A stretch of 8,929 nt of DNA, taken from NCBI GenBank assembly GCA_946011705.1, contig CAMGCA010000063.1, positions 1-8,929 of the forward strand, given 5' to 3'. The position numbers were made by a program, and so were the translations under genes. This document shows, piece after piece, positions 1 to 5,629 of the stretch; the stretch's first letter is position 1; every line of letters starts with the position of its first letter. The DNA comes from an uncultured Clostridia bacterium (GTDB lineage Bacteria > Bacillota > Clostridia > Oscillospirales > Oscillospiraceae). Below the pieces are notes generated by a model. That model saw only the letters and a list, made by a program, of their open reading frames with translations, ran no database searches and was not told the origin of the DNA.

Positions 1-100
1 AGTACCAGCCCAGAAAGCGGCCCACCTTGTAGGCGTGGTCAGCGGTCAGATTGCAGTTGGCTTCCCCACGGAAGCCGTCGGTTCCAAAGTATTTTCCCAT
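1..100 (-). CDS. glmM: Phosphoglucosamine mutase, N-terminal fragment (cut by window edge)
   Basis: Only the first 33 codons are in the window; the gene runs off the left edge. GlmM interconverts glucosamine-6-phosphate and glucosamine-1-phosphate in the cytosol, feeding UDP-GlcNAc for peptidoglycan. The visible N-terminus begins [15 protein letters not shown], the highly conserved GlmM start with the TDGFRG motif, and continues through a helix ([16 protein letters not shown]) as in domain I of alpha-D-phosphohexomutases. The phosphorylated catalytic serine, normally near residue 100, is outside the window. The start at position 100 is supported by an AAGGAG ribosome binding site 8 bases upstream. 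The gene lies downstream of, and in the same direction as, a beta-helix protein related to the acetyltransferase half of GlmU, which catalyses the next steps. A long imperfect hairpin lies between them, so co-transcription is possible but not certain. Confidence 0.93.
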   Translation of the reverse strand, partial: MGKYFGTDGFRGEANCNLTADHAYKVGRFLGWY

Positions 101-119
101 AAGAGAACTCCTTTCGGTG

Positions 120-215
120 GAGTTACAAGATACGAGATACAAGATACAAGATAAGGCAGATCGCAGCAGGTTGAAACAGAATATCTTGTATCTAGTATCT
201 TATATCTTGTATCTC
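120..215. repeat. Long imperfect hairpin built of GATACAA-type units
   Basis: Two 35-base arms, 120-154 and 181-215, are reverse complements at 30 of 35 positions and enclose a 26-base loop. Each arm consists of reiterated GATACAA/AGATAC units, so the arms are also internally repetitive. It fills the space between the beta-helix gene and glmM and ends about 20 bases before the glmM start. It is AT-rich and simple compared with its surroundings. It could be a dispersed intergenic palindrome, a processing or attenuation hairpin for glmM, or a slippage-generated repeat. There are no unique spacers, so it is not a CRISPR array. Confidence 0.8.
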
Positions 216-233
216 AAGACAATGTTGCAGATT

Positions 234-890
234 TCAGACTTTTTTTACGACGATGCCGCCGGTTTTCCAGATGCTGTTTTCCGGCACCATGCCCCGAACG
301 CAGGAAGTGGGATAGATGTTGGTATGGCGGCCGATGACGGTGCCGGGATTGAGGACGCTGTTGCAGCCCACCTCCACGAAATCACCTAGCATGGCGCCAA
401 ACTTTTTCAGGCCGGTTTCGATCTGCTCCTCGCCGTTCTTCACTACCACCAGGGTCTTATCGGACTTGACGTTGGAGGTAAGACTGCCCGCACCCATGTG
501 GGACTTGTAGCCTAAGATGCTGTCGCCTACATAGTTGTAATGGGGCACCTGCACGTTGTCGAAGAGGATCACATTTTTCAGCTCCACGGAGTTGCCTACC
601 ACGCAGTTTGCGCCCACCAGCGCGCTGCCGCGGACAAAGGCGCAGTGCCGAACCTCCGTGCCGGGGCCGATGATGCAGGGAGCTCCCAGAAACGCTGTGG
701 GGGCCACGGTGGCGGTTTCATGTACCCAGACGGTGGGAGACACTTCCCGGTAGCCCTCGCCCAGTTGGGGGCCGAGGGAGAGAATCAGAGCCTTGATCCC
801 GCCCAGTGCCTGCCAGGGATATTCAAATCCGGAAAGATATTCCCCGGCGAGGGAATGGGTCAGATCATACAGCTGGTTTACTTTTAACAT
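234..890 (-). CDS. Left-handed beta-helix protein, GlmU acetyltransferase-domain-like (often labelled UDP-GlcNAc pyrophosphorylase)
   Basis: This 218-residue cytosolic protein has an N-terminal alpha-helical cap (about 1-45) followed by hexapeptide-repeat turns (about 50-205) of the left-handed beta-helix fold. Residues 114-140 (VPHYNYVGDS...GAGSLTSN) match the active-site segment of the GlmU acetyltransferase domain (GHLTYLGD...GAGTITCN). They retain the presumed catalytic histidine (H117) and the acetyl-CoA-side glycine/asparagine positions. No Rossmann-type nucleotidyltransferase domain with a GxGTRM loop is present, so the common database label pyrophosphorylase is not supported by the sequence. 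With glmM directly downstream, a role in glucosamine-1-phosphate acetylation or another sugar-nucleotide acyl transfer is the best inference. The start at 890 was chosen because AAGGAGG lies 6 bases upstream and the longer reading frame overlaps the promoter. The substrate is not proven. Confidence 0.85.
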   Translation of the reverse strand: MLKVNQLYDLTHSLAGEYLSGFEYPWQALGGIKALILSLGPQLGEGYREVSPTVWVHETATVAPTAFLGAPCIIGPGTEVRHCAFVRGSALVGANCVVGNSVELKNVILFDNVQVPHYNYVGDSILGYKSHMGAGSLTSNVKSDKTLVVVKNGEEQIETGLKKFGAMLGDFVEVGCNSVLNPGTVIGRHTNIYPTSCVRGMVPENSIWKTGGIVVKKV

Positions 891-936
891 AAAAAACCTC
901 CTTCGGCATGAAGCCGACGGCAAAATGAACGGAACT

Positions 937-965
937 ACTATACAACGCCTGAAGTGATTTGTCAA
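937..965 (-). promoter_or_regulatory. Sigma-A promoter for the beta-helix gene
   Basis: Reading the minus strand, TTGACA (960-965), a 17-base spacer and TATAGT (937-942) form a near-perfect sigma-A promoter. It lies about 47 bases upstream of the start codon at 890, just downstream of the terminator of the BlaI-like gene, so this gene starts its own transcript. Confidence 0.82.
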
Positions 966-1023
966 CGGTTATGCCAAAAAATGTATAAAAACCGACTGAA
1001 AATTTTGCAAATTAGATTCAACA

Positions 1024-1054
1024 GACAAAAGGAAAGGAGCCGCGAAGCGGCTCC
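1024..1054 (-). terminator. Intrinsic terminator after the BlaI-like gene
   Basis: On the minus strand, GGAGCCGC-TTC-GCGGCTCC forms a perfect 8-bp GC-rich stem, followed by a T-rich tail (TTTCCTTTTGTC). It lies 9 bases after the stop codon of the BlaI-like gene and before the promoter of the next gene. Confidence 0.88.
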
Positions 1055-1063
1055 GGTGGTTTC

Positions 1064-1432
1064 TTATGTGGTTCGCTGACTGACCAGATCGGAAATCTTC
1101 TGAAGATCCTCCTGAGAAATATCCTCCCGCCGCAGCAGCGCGTCGAACAGGCCTACGATCTCCGGCTTGTGACGGTGGCTGAAGATGGTGGTGGCGAAAT
1201 ACTCTTCCCGGCTCATGGTGGGGGAGAAGACTCTGCCGTAGGTTTTGCTGCGCTTGACAAGACCGGCTTCCCGGATTGCGCCCTTCTGAAGCAGACCGTT
1301 CAGAAGAATATGCACCGAGCTGTCCTTCCAGGTTTTCTCCTCGGAACGTTCCAAAAGATCGGAGCGAGACAAGGGCTGGCCGCTTTCCCAGAGAACATCC
1401 ATAATTTCCATTTCACTTTTTGTGAGTTCCAT
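1064..1432 (-). CDS. BlaI/MecI/CopY-family transcriptional repressor
   Basis: This 122-residue protein matches the BlaI/MecI (penicillinase repressor) family in length and layout. An N-terminal winged helix (MELTKSEMEIMDVLWESGQPL, then an HTH through SSVHILLNGLLQKG) is followed by the wing (RSKTYGRVFSPTMSREEY) and a C-terminal helical dimerisation region (about 80-122). Family members bind TACA/TGTA dyads and are usually inactivated by cleavage through a BlaR1/MecR1 sensor protease. No such partner is adjacent here, and the signal is unknown. The start at 1432 was preferred over an in-frame GTG two codons earlier because the GAGGGGG ribosome binding site is 7 bases from the ATG but only one from the GTG. 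It has its own promoter and terminator, so it is monocistronic. A TACATTTGTA site elsewhere in the window is a possible target. Confidence 0.9.
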   Translation of the reverse strand: MELTKSEMEIMDVLWESGQPLSRSDLLERSEEKTWKDSSVHILLNGLLQKGAIREAGLVKRSKTYGRVFSPTMSREEYFATTIFSHRHKPEIVGLFDALLRREDISQEDLQKISDLVSQRTT

Positions 1433-1462
1433 CCACACACCCCCTCACCTGAACTCCATCTC

Positions 1463-1491
1463 ATTATAGTCGAATACCCATATTTTGTCAA
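1463..1491 (-). promoter_or_regulatory. Perfect-consensus sigma-A promoter for the BlaI-like gene
   Basis: On the minus strand, TTGACA (1486-1491), a 17-base spacer and TATAAT (1463-1468) match the sigma-A consensus at all 12 positions. The -10 lies about 30 bases upstream of the chosen ATG at 1432. No clear TACA-N2-TGTA operator overlaps it, so autorepression is not evident from sequence. Confidence 0.88.
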
Positions 1492-1696
1492 TCCGCAAAA
1501 TGCAAAAAACAGAATTTTTTATCATCAAATCATAGAGAAAATACGGAAAGAGCGGGTGATAATTGTATATAATCGCAAATTTTGACAGCCTAATTTTACT
1601 GCCGCGGCACAAAAGAACAGAAAGTGTGCTGATTGGAAATTCGACGAACTCCGGTAAACATAACATGAAAACAGAAATAGTATGTACGTAGTGCAT
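1492..1696. other. AT-rich intergenic stretch with no recognised gene
   Basis: This is the unassigned part of the 309-base gap between the LCP gene and the BlaI-like gene. It is clearly more AT-rich than its neighbours. A minus-strand open frame of 97 codons crosses it, but its composition (many F, Y and I) and its overlap with the promoter and terminator argue against a gene. TATATAAT-like tracts around 1565 could be weak promoter relics. I see no RNA gene or repeat. Confidence 0.5.
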
Positions 1697-1729
1697 GGAA
1701 AACGGCGAAAACGCAAACGTTTTCGCCGT
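1697..1729 (-). terminator. Intrinsic terminator after the LCP gene
   Basis: ACGGCGAAAACG (1702-1713), a 4-base loop and CGTTTTCGCCGT (1718-1729) form a perfect 12-bp stem 12 bases past the LCP stop codon. On the minus strand it is followed by a short TTTT run, so it acts as a likely, perhaps leaky, terminator. Confidence 0.8.
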
Positions 1730-1741
1730 GTACATCATTTT

Positions 1742-2728
1742 TCAGTTTAGCAGGGTTTCCCGAAGTAATTGGCGGTTGGCCTCCAGGTCGGCGGAGAGAA
1801 CCGCCATACCGTCAATTTTTTCGTCGGTGAAGGTTCCGTCCGCCGGAATCCGCTGACTGGTGATCTGAGCGTCGGAGAGCTTGGGCAGAATCTCCATGGC
1901 CAGCAACACCAGCCTGCCGTAATTCATGTCCGTGCTGATGAGAGGCAAAAGCTCATCGATCAGCGGCAGCAGGTCCTTCCACTTGATGTTTCGGTAGCTG
2001 CCCAGAAGCGCGTTCATCAGCTTTCGCTGGCGGCTGGTGCGGCTGAAATCGCCGTCCGCGTCCAGCTTACGGATCCGGGCATAGGTCAGCGCCTGTTCAC
2101 CGTTCAGCACCTGTACTCCGGCGGAAAGGCCGCTGCCGGTTTCCTTGTTGATTTCCGCCGCTTCATCCTCCCGCAGCTCCAGCTGAACGCCTCCCAGCAG
2201 ATCGATGATCTGGGAGAACTGGGAAAAATCCACCTCGATATTGCCGTCGATATGCAGATCAAAGTTTTCACGGAGTGTGCGGTCCAGCAGCGCGGCGCCG
2301 CCTTCGGAATAGGCGGCATTGATGCGGTTGTTGTGGTGTCCGGGGATGGGGACGTACAGATCCCGCAGGAAGGAGGTCATGGTCACGTTCCCGGTTTTAC
2401 GATGGTAGGTGCACAGAATCATGGAATCAGACCGGGCAGTTTCCTCGCCCTCCCGGCGATCCTGCCCGATGAGCAGGATGTTGACGATGCCGCTGCCGGT
2501 GCCTCCGATGAGCTCCGATTCCGTTCCGAAACCTTCCGATGCCAGATTTGACACAAAGCCGCTGAGCCGGGTGCCAAAGTCGGCAACCGGCTGGGTGTAG
2601 TGTATTTTTCCCAGCACCTGCTGGAACAGGGCGGTGGCGCCCAGAAGAAGGACCAGGACCAGTGCCAGCAGGGAGCATAAAAGCTTCATGGCCCAGCGGG
2701 CGAAGGTGTCGTGCTGTTTTCGTTTCAT
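1742..2728 (-). CDS. LCP (LytR-CpsA-Psr) family cell-wall glycopolymer ligase
   Basis: This 328-residue protein transfers undecaprenyl-pyrophosphate-linked glycopolymers such as teichoic or capsular polymers to peptidoglycan on the outer membrane face. It has a short basic N-terminus, one membrane segment (about 14-36, signal-anchor, N-in) and a linker, then the LCP domain (about 80-235). That domain shows the expected motifs: NILLIGQDRR (83-92), ARSDSM (98-103), TSFLRDLYVPIPG (118-130), NNRINAAYSEGG (133-144) and YARIRKLDADGDFSRTSRQR (216-235). The arginines and aspartates in these motifs bind the pyrophosphate and metal in characterised members. No C-terminal LytR_C domain is present. The start at 2728 follows GGAGG by 7 bases. 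It lies 56 bases after the Spo0A-like gene with no promoter visible between them, so the two are probably co-transcribed. Which polymer it ligates cannot be told. Confidence 0.95.
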   Translation of the reverse strand: MKRKQHDTFARWAMKLLCSLLALVLVLLLGATALFQQVLGKIHYTQPVADFGTRLSGFVSNLASEGFGTESELIGGTGSGIVNILLIGQDRREGEETARSDSMILCTYHRKTGNVTMTSFLRDLYVPIPGHHNNRINAAYSEGGAALLDRTLRENFDLHIDGNIEVDFSQFSQIIDLLGGVQLELREDEAAEINKETGSGLSAGVQVLNGEQALTYARIRKLDADGDFSRTSRQRKLMNALLGSYRNIKWKDLLPLIDELLPLISTDMNYGRLVLLAMEILPKLSDAQITSQRIPADGTFTDEKIDGMAVLSADLEANRQLLRETLLN

Positions 2729-2784
2729 ATACGTTCCTCCAGATGGCCAGATGGATGGAACAGAATATGCGCGCCAGTTTTGTA

Positions 2785-3483
2785 CTATTCCCAGTGCCCG
2801 CTGCGAAGGGTTTCCAGCACACGGCTGAAAAAGAGGCTGTTGGAGGGCCGGTCGTTCAGATCGGGGAAGAGCTGCTGCCAACGTTCCGCGTTTCGGATCT
2901 TCCAGGCCTGCTCAAGGGCGCTGCGGATATTGCGCTCCACGGCTTTGGGGCCGCTGCCGATCCGCTTGGCCACCTCGGGATAGAGCACCTTGGTGATGGA
3001 CTGGGAGGGGTCTTCCGCCAGTATGGCCAGGGATTCCACAAGGGGCAGATACCCATTGTAGCCCGAAGGCACGCCCAGCCAGTACAGGAACCTGTGAATC
3101 TGCTCACGGGAGGCCCAGACGAGATTGACGCGCTGCTTGAGGTCCAGCATTCGGGTTACGACGCTCTGCACGGGACAGGGCCGGCGGATCATATAACCGA
3201 TGCCCAGCGATTCCGCCACGTCAAAGGTGTACTGGGTGAACAGGGGACTGACGGCGATGACGATGGGCCGGATATCCTTGGCAATGGCAATTTCCAGCAT
3301 GGAGATTCCGTCCAGTTCCGGAAGCATCAGATCCAGCACCAGGCAGTCGCAGTGTTCCTGACACAGGATATCCAGCGCCTGCTGCCCGTCTGAGCAGGTC
3401 AGAGTCCGAAAATAAGGCTGAAAAGCTTCCGCAAGCTGCTGCCGAAAGGCATCGTTACTGTCCGCGATCAGCAGTGTCTGCAT
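2785..3483 (-). CDS. Spo0A-like response regulator with divergent receiver
   Basis: This 232-residue protein has a receiver domain (about 1-115) joined to a Spo0A C-terminal DNA-binding domain (about 125-228). The latter shows the family's features: REQIHRFLYWLGVPSGYNGY (126-145), ITKVLYPEVAKRI (163-175) and the recognition-helix region AVERNIRSALEQAW (181-194). E183, R184 and R187 sit where Spo0A contacts its 0A box. In the receiver, the phospho-acceptor D51 (LVLDLMLPELDG) and one acidic residue (D8) are kept. The second acidic residue is serine (S9), the switch Thr/Ser position reads V78, and the invariant lysine is replaced (RRP, 100-102). Either it is the lineage's Spo0A with a drifted receiver or a paralog. 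The start at 3483 was chosen because homology begins there, GGGGGG lies 8 bases upstream, and an earlier in-frame ATG at 3528 would overlap the predicted promoter. The usual neighbour spoIVB is absent. Confidence 0.88.
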   Translation of the reverse strand: MQTLLIADSNDAFRQQLAEAFQPYFRTLTCSDGQQALDILCQEHCDCLVLDLMLPELDGISMLEIAIAKDIRPIVIAVSPLFTQYTFDVAESLGIGYMIRRPCPVQSVVTRMLDLKQRVNLVWASREQIHRFLYWLGVPSGYNGYLPLVESLAILAEDPSQSITKVLYPEVAKRIGSGPKAVERNIRSALEQAWKIRNAERWQQLFPDLNDRPSNSLFFSRVLETLRSGHWE

Positions 3484-3518
3484 ATTCTGATCCCCCCGTT
3501 CTCGAGAATTTGGGATAT

Positions 3519-3547
3519 ACGATACCATATTTATATCCTGTTTTCAA
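3519..3547 (-). promoter_or_regulatory. Candidate promoter for the Spo0A-like gene
   Basis: On the minus strand, TTGAAA (3542-3547), a 17-base spacer and TATCGT (3519-3524) give a plausible sigma-A promoter. It would place the start of transcription near 3512, about 30 bases before the chosen ATG. A sigma-H reading (AGGATAT within the spacer) is possible but weaker. Confidence 0.5.
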
Positions 3548-3567
3548 GAAAAACGGGGAAGTTGGTT

Positions 3568-3584
3568 TTCGACAATTATCGACA
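3568..3584 (-). promoter_or_regulatory. Tandem Spo0A boxes (0A boxes)
   Basis: On the minus strand there are TGTCGAA (3568-3574), an exact match to the canonical 0A box, and TGTCGAT (3578-3584), one mismatch. They have the same orientation with starts 10 bp apart, about one helical turn. They lie 21 bp upstream of the candidate -35 of the Spo0A-like gene. Tandem boxes at this position suggest direct autoregulation. Confidence 0.72.
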
Positions 3585-3615
3585 AACGGGCGCACCGTGT
3601 AACGCGGAGCGCCCG
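3584..3615 (-). terminator. Likely terminator after the htrA-like gene
   Basis: On the minus strand, CGGGCGC and GCGCCCG (3609-3615 and 3587-3593) form a perfect 7-bp stem, extended by a T-T mismatch and three more pairs (CCG/CGG). A short TTTG tail follows. It starts 19 bases past the protease stop codon. The tail is brief and runs straight into an 0A box, so termination may be partial. Confidence 0.6.
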
Positions 3616-3634
3616 AGGCGTTGAGTTGTCGGAA

Positions 3635-5095
3635 TCAACCGCCGAAATAACGGCGGAAATACTCGTACCAATCGTCAAAGCTGCCGCCGTCCGGCGTGGG
3701 CTGGGTGGTTTCCGGAGTCTGCTCGTCGGTCTGCTGGGGGCGCTCGTCCAGGGTGATCTCCAGGGTAAGCTGCTTGCCGCCGCGGTTGACGGTGACGGTA
3801 GTGGTGTCGCCGGCCTTGAAGCCGCGCAGAGCACGGGTCAGATCGGTGATGTTGCTGACGCTGTGGCCGCCCACATCGGTGATGATATCCTTCACCTGAA
3901 TGCCGGCCTTTTCGGCGGCGTGACCCTCTTCTACCTTAGCGACATAGGCGCCGGTGGGCAGGCTGTACCGGGAAGCGGCTTCCTCGTCTACATTTTCCAC
4001 GCTGACGCCCAAATAGGCGCCGGTGACATAGCCGTAGTCGATGAGATCGGTAAACATAGCCGCCACATCGTCAATAGGGATGGCAAAGCCGATGCCCTCA
4101 ATGGACGCGCCGGAATTGGTGGTGCCGGAATACTTGGCGGTGGTGATGCCGATGACCTGGCCATACATATTGAACAGGGGACCGCCGGAGTTGCCGGGGT
4201 TAATGGCCGCGTCGGTCTGGATCATGCTGATAGTGGTCACGCCGCCGGTGGCGACCTCCCGGTTGATGCCGCTGACATAGCCGATGGTTTGGGTGGCGGC
4301 CAGCTTGCCCAGGGGGTTGCCGATGGCAGCCACCATATCGCCGATGACCAGGTCGTGGCTGCTGCCCAGGGTCACGGCGGGCATATCCGCGCCATCGACC
4401 TTCAGAACGGCCACATCGTTGGTGGCGTCCTTGCCCTTCAGCTCAGCCGGATACTCGGTACCATCATAGGTGGTGACCGTCAGCTCGGTGGCGCCTTCCA
4501 CCACATGGTAGTTGGTGACGATGTAGCCGTCAGCGGTGAGAATAAAGCCGGAGCCGGAGGAAGTGCCGGTGGAGATATTTCCGTAGATGCCGGTGGAGGT
4601 CACCGTAGAGCAGATGGCCACCACGCTGTCCACACAGGCGGCGTAGAGTTGGCTGGGGGTCATGGCGCTGCCGTCGGTGGGCACCAGCGTGCCCTTGCCG
4701 GAGGATGTGGTAGTTTCAATCTGCTTTTGCAGAACGTTGAGCTTTTCCGTCAGGGCCTGCTCCCGGGTTTCCCAGTGCTTATTCACCATGGCGGCGGTAA
4801 TGCCGCAGCCGCCGACCACCAGCGCCACTGCCAGCACACCGGCGATGATGGGCTTCCAGATGGGCTTGCGGGGCTTTTTCGCCGGTTTCTGACTGGGGCG
4901 CGTGGGCGCGGAATCGTAGCCGTACCTGGCGTGGTGATTCATTTCGTAGGGCGCGTTGGCGTATGGGGATTCCCGGCGGCCGGTGCCGGCAGCGTGCCAG
5001 GCGCCGTCATTGGCTGCGTTCCGCTGGGGTTCCACGGGGTCTTCCGGAAGGGGTTCCGGCTGGTTTTCAAACTCGTTGTTTTCAAAGGATTCCAT
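3635..5095 (-). CDS. HtrA/DegP-type membrane-anchored serine protease with PDZ domain
   Basis: This 486-residue envelope protease degrades or refolds damaged exported proteins. A long acidic, low-complexity cytoplasmic N-terminus (about 1-65) and a basic stretch (KPAKKPRKP) precede one membrane segment (about 83-105). A short coiled-coil-like linker (108-127) follows. The trypsin-like domain (about 145-350) carries the full triad: H197 in VTNYHVVEG, D227 in ATNDVAVL and S303 in NPGNSGGPL. One PDZ domain (about 358-450) follows, then a Thr/Pro/Gln-rich tail ending in an aromatic patch (DDWYEYFRRYFGG). The layout equals HtrA/YkdA-type proteases of Firmicutes. The start at 5095 follows GGGAGG by 8 bases; the longer frame begins inside the leader. 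It has a strong promoter of its own and lies upstream of the Spo0A-like gene. No CssR-type operator was recognised. Confidence 0.95.
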   Translation of the reverse strand: MESFENNEFENQPEPLPEDPVEPQRNAANDGAWHAAGTGRRESPYANAPYEMNHHARYGYDSAPTRPSQKPAKKPRKPIWKPIIAGVLAVALVVGGCGITAAMVNKHWETREQALTEKLNVLQKQIETTTSSGKGTLVPTDGSAMTPSQLYAACVDSVVAICSTVTSTGIYGNISTGTSSGSGFILTADGYIVTNYHVVEGATELTVTTYDGTEYPAELKGKDATNDVAVLKVDGADMPAVTLGSSHDLVIGDMVAAIGNPLGKLAATQTIGYVSGINREVATGGVTTISMIQTDAAINPGNSGGPLFNMYGQVIGITTAKYSGTTNSGASIEGIGFAIPIDDVAAMFTDLIDYGYVTGAYLGVSVENVDEEAASRYSLPTGAYVAKVEEGHAAEKAGIQVKDIITDVGGHSVSNITDLTRALRGFKAGDTTTVTVNRGGKQLTLEITLDERPQQTDEQTPETTQPTPDGGSFDDWYEYFRRYFGG

Positions 5096-5194
5096 AATGG
5101 GTGCCTCCCTGTCTGTTTTCTTAGCGTAAAGCATACTGCCCACTTATGAAGAATTTGTGTATGCAAAAGAAATAAACTATAAATTTCCAAGTTC

Positions 5195-5223
5195 ATCATA
5201 TCGGCTTTTTTGCCCCATGTCAA
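5195..5223 (-). promoter_or_regulatory. Sigma-A promoter for the htrA-like gene
   Basis: On the minus strand, TTGACA (5218-5223), a 17-base spacer and TATGAT (5195-5200) match sigma-A at 11 of 12 positions. It predicts a 5' leader of roughly 95 bases before the start at 5095. I see no clear riboswitch or thermosensor in the leader. Confidence 0.85.
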
Positions 5224-5232
5224 GCAGTTCAA

Positions 5233-5266
5233 CAGAAAAGGAGGCCCCCATGGTTCCGGGAGCCTC
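5233..5266 (-). terminator. Intrinsic terminator after the DUF1540 gene
   Basis: On the minus strand, GAGGCTCCC and GGGGGCCTC (5258-5266 and 5241-5249) form a 9-bp stem with one G-T pair and an 8-base loop. A CTTTTCTGTT tail follows. It lies 12 bases after the DUF1540 stop and just before the next promoter. Confidence 0.8.
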
Positions 5267-5277
5267 GTAAAGGGGAA

Positions 5278-5442
5278 TCAGCGCTTGCGGAAGGACTTGC
5301 AGTCGGTGCACTGATCCATGGTGGGGTTGACCTCGTGGGTGCCCACCAGAATCCGGTCCAGAGAGCAATAGTTCTCGCTTTCACAGTGATGGGCGCACTG
5401 GCGCACGGTGCATTCAATGCTCTTGTTGGCATGGCAATCCAT
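5278..5442 (-). CDS. DUF1540 domain mini-protein (Cys-rich, putative metal-binding)
   Basis: This 54-residue protein begins MDCHANKSIECTVRQCAHH and ends DQCTDCKSFRKR. It has seven cysteines (C3, C11, C16, C20, C26, C45, C48) and clustered histidines (H4, H18, H19, H36), the pattern of the DUF1540 family common in Clostridia. The function is unknown; the cysteine spacing suggests binding of zinc or another metal. The start at 5442 is fixed by GGAGG 8 bases upstream. A clear intrinsic terminator follows. The gene is divergent from rpe. No convincing promoter was found, although 187 bases separate the two start codons. It is easily missed because longer spurious frames overlap it on the same strand. 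Confidence 0.9.
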   Translation of the reverse strand: MDCHANKSIECTVRQCAHHCESENYCSLDRILVGTHEVNPTMDQCTDCKSFRKR

Positions 5443-5521
5443 AGCTTTTTCCTCCTTTTGATTGGATTCGGACTTAGTATGGCGCGGATGAAAAAACGTA
5501 TACAGGAAAAGCTTTCCAACC

Positions 5522-5550
5522 TTGCATTTTATCGGAATGTGTGGTATTTT
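5522..5550 (+). promoter_or_regulatory. Candidate promoter for rpe
   Basis: TTGCAT (5522-5527), a 17-base spacer and TATTTT (5545-5550) form a moderate sigma-A match about 80 bases upstream of the rpe start. It is the best candidate in the divergent DUF1540-rpe gap. Confidence 0.4.
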
Positions 5551-5629
5551 TAATGATGTTCAGACCAGCGTATTTGTTCGCCGCGGGAGATTCTTTTCCG
5601 GTTTGCGATGACGAAAAGGGGAATGACTT

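Noticed and set aside
120..215. CRISPR array
   Set aside because: The repeats are 7-10 bases, lack unique spacers and form a single palindrome.
557..563. Exact 0A box TGTCGAA
   Set aside because: It lies deep inside the beta-helix coding sequence, away from any promoter; a 7-mer is expected by chance.
1433..1438. GTG start for the BlaI-like protein
   Set aside because: The ribosome binding site would be one base from the codon; the ATG at 1432 has proper spacing.
1445..1738. 97-codon minus-strand frame between the LCP and BlaI-like genes
   Set aside because: It overlaps the LCP terminator and the BlaI promoter, has AT-driven composition and no recognisable domain.
3484..3528. Earlier ATG (3528) as start of the Spo0A-like protein
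   Set aside because: The extra 15 residues lack homology, the predicted -10 lies at 3519-3524 so that ATG would be upstream of the transcript start, and 3483 has a better ribosome binding site.
3626..5149. Long plus-strand open frame (507 codons) opposite the protease gene
   Set aside because: Glycine/alanine/histidine-rich antisense shadow. The minus strand encodes a complete HtrA with an intact catalytic triad.
5229..5519. 96-codon minus-strand frame over the DUF1540 region
   Set aside because: It is out of frame with the Cys-rich DUF1540 protein, which has a proper ribosome binding site and terminator.
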